Source of the DNA: Frankiales bacterium
Lineage (GTDB): Bacteria; Actinomycetota; Actinomycetes; JAFAQI01
Direction: 5' to 3'
Assembly: GCA_025980465.1 (NCBI GenBank)
Contig: JAICXJ010000032.1
Location: 1-33,410 of the forward strand
Length of the DNA stretch: 33,410 nt
Shown here: piece by piece, positions 32,976 through 33,410 of the stretch
Position numbering within the stretch: the stretch's first letter is position 1
Layout: the number at the start of each line of letters is the position of its first letter
Translations under genes and position numbers: made by a program
The notes under the pieces: generated by a model
What the model was told of the DNA's origin: nothing
The model's database searches: none
What the model saw: only the letters and a program-made list of their open reading frames with translations

Positions 32976-33007
32976 GGCGGCGGCCGGTCTTTCGCTCGGC
33001 CGCCGCC
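32976..33007 (-). terminator. Intrinsic terminator after tuf
   Basis: GGCGGCCGCCGCC-type arms form a perfect 11-bp GC stem (32976-32986 with 32997-33007) around a 10-nt loop, starting 11 nt after the tuf stop. On the transcribed strand the stem is followed by a short T-rich TTCTTGT. This should end most tuf transcripts and separate them from the S10 operon. Confidence 0.8.
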
Positions 33008-33018
33008 GCCTTGGCGTG

Positions 33019-33410
33019 TTAGGTGTTGATCTTCGTAACTCGACCGGCCCCCACGGTTCGGCCCCCTTCGCGGATCGCGAAGCGCAGGCCGTCCTCCATC
33101 GCGATCGGCTGGATCAGCTCCACCTTCATCTCGGTGTTGTCACCGGGCATGACCATCTCGGTGCCTTCGGGCAGCGTGACGACGCCGGTGACGTCCGTGG
33201 TGCGGAAGTAGAACTGCGGCCGGTAGTTGTTGAAGAACGGCGTATGACGGCCACCCTCGTCCTTGCTCAGGATGTAGACCTGGGCCTCGAACTCGGTGTG
33301 CGGGGTGGTCGTACCGGGCTGGATCACGACCTGGCCGCGCTCGACCTCCTCGCGCTTGATGCCACGAAGCAGCAGACCGACGTTCTCGCCCGCCTGACCC
33401 TCATCGAGCA
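33019..33410 (-). CDS. tuf: Elongation factor Tu, C-terminal part (5' part cut off)
   Basis: Carries aminoacyl-tRNA to the ribosome. The last 130 residues are in the window; the GTPase domain lies beyond the right edge. Domain 2 contributes [22 protein letters not shown] (in overlapping parts); domain 3 shows [61 protein letters not shown] and the conserved end [18 protein letters not shown]. The position before rpsJ is the usual one (str operon end). The visible part shows no truncation or unusual change. Confidence 0.98.
   Translation of the reverse strand, partial: LDEGQAGENVGLLLRGIKREEVERGQVVIQPGTTTPHTEFEAQVYILSKDEGGRHTPFFNNYRPQFYFRTTDVTGVVTLPEGTEMVMPGDNTEMKVELIQPIAMEDGLRFAIREGGRTVGAGRVTKINT

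Overview
The window is about 33.4 kb of high-GC DNA with codon third positions strongly biased to G/C. It carries the tuf-S10-spc-alpha ribosomal-protein supercluster followed by rplM-rpsI and cell-envelope precursor genes, the gene order typical of Actinomycetota. The SigE-family ECF sigma factor, the GTG/TTG starts and the many ATGA/TGATG/TAGTG gene overlaps fit this. I would not name a genus. Nearly all genes lie on the minus strand, so reading from high to low coordinates follows transcription.

From the right edge: the 3' part of tuf ends at a strong GC-rich terminator. Then come the S10 genes (rpsJ, rplC, rplD, rplW, rplB, rpsS, rplV, rpsC, rplP, rpmC, rpsQ) and the spc genes (rplN, rplX, rplE, rpsN, rpsH, rplF, rplR, rpsE, rpmD, rplO), then secY-adk-map. 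A large inverted repeat and a good promoter separate map from the alpha-type genes infA, rpmJ, rpsM, rpsK, rpsD, rpoA, rplQ and truA. Together these supply most of the ribosome, the RNA polymerase alpha subunit, IF-1, the SecY channel, adenylate kinase and methionine aminopeptidase. An accessory block follows (ABC-F ATPase, PaiB-like FMN-binding protein, two-domain VOC protein). Next is rplM-rpsI with its own promoter and a structured leader.

The left third is envelope and metabolism: glmM coupled to a secreted GH3 glycosidase, a plus-strand ECF sigma/membrane-protein pair, glmS, acpS, a fused NAD(P)HX repair enzyme, a small plus-strand VOC gene, and the alr - alpha/beta hydrolase - Fe-S uracil-DNA glycosylase operon (the last cut by the left edge). 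GlmS and GlmM make the UDP-GlcNAc precursor and Alr makes D-alanine, so peptidoglycan precursor supply sits beside the translation genes.

There is no prophage, transposon, CRISPR array, tRNA or rRNA gene, and no gene-free stretch over 300 bases. The least ordinary signals are small: (1) three mutually competing RNA arms at the rpsN stop codon, with a possible 33-codon ORF whose stop overlaps the rpsH start; (2) alternative hairpins at the 5' end of the rplM mRNA; (3) tandem hairpins before rpsM; (4) a 41-nt inverted repeat between map and infA; (5) long acidic, alanine-rich extensions on uL4, uS3, uS9 and bL17, including a perfect-period 27-bp tandem repeat in rpsC; (6) the ABC-F/PaiB/VOC cassette. 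I did not find a clearly new multi-gene system; the rpsN-rpsH structure is the best candidate for undescribed biology.
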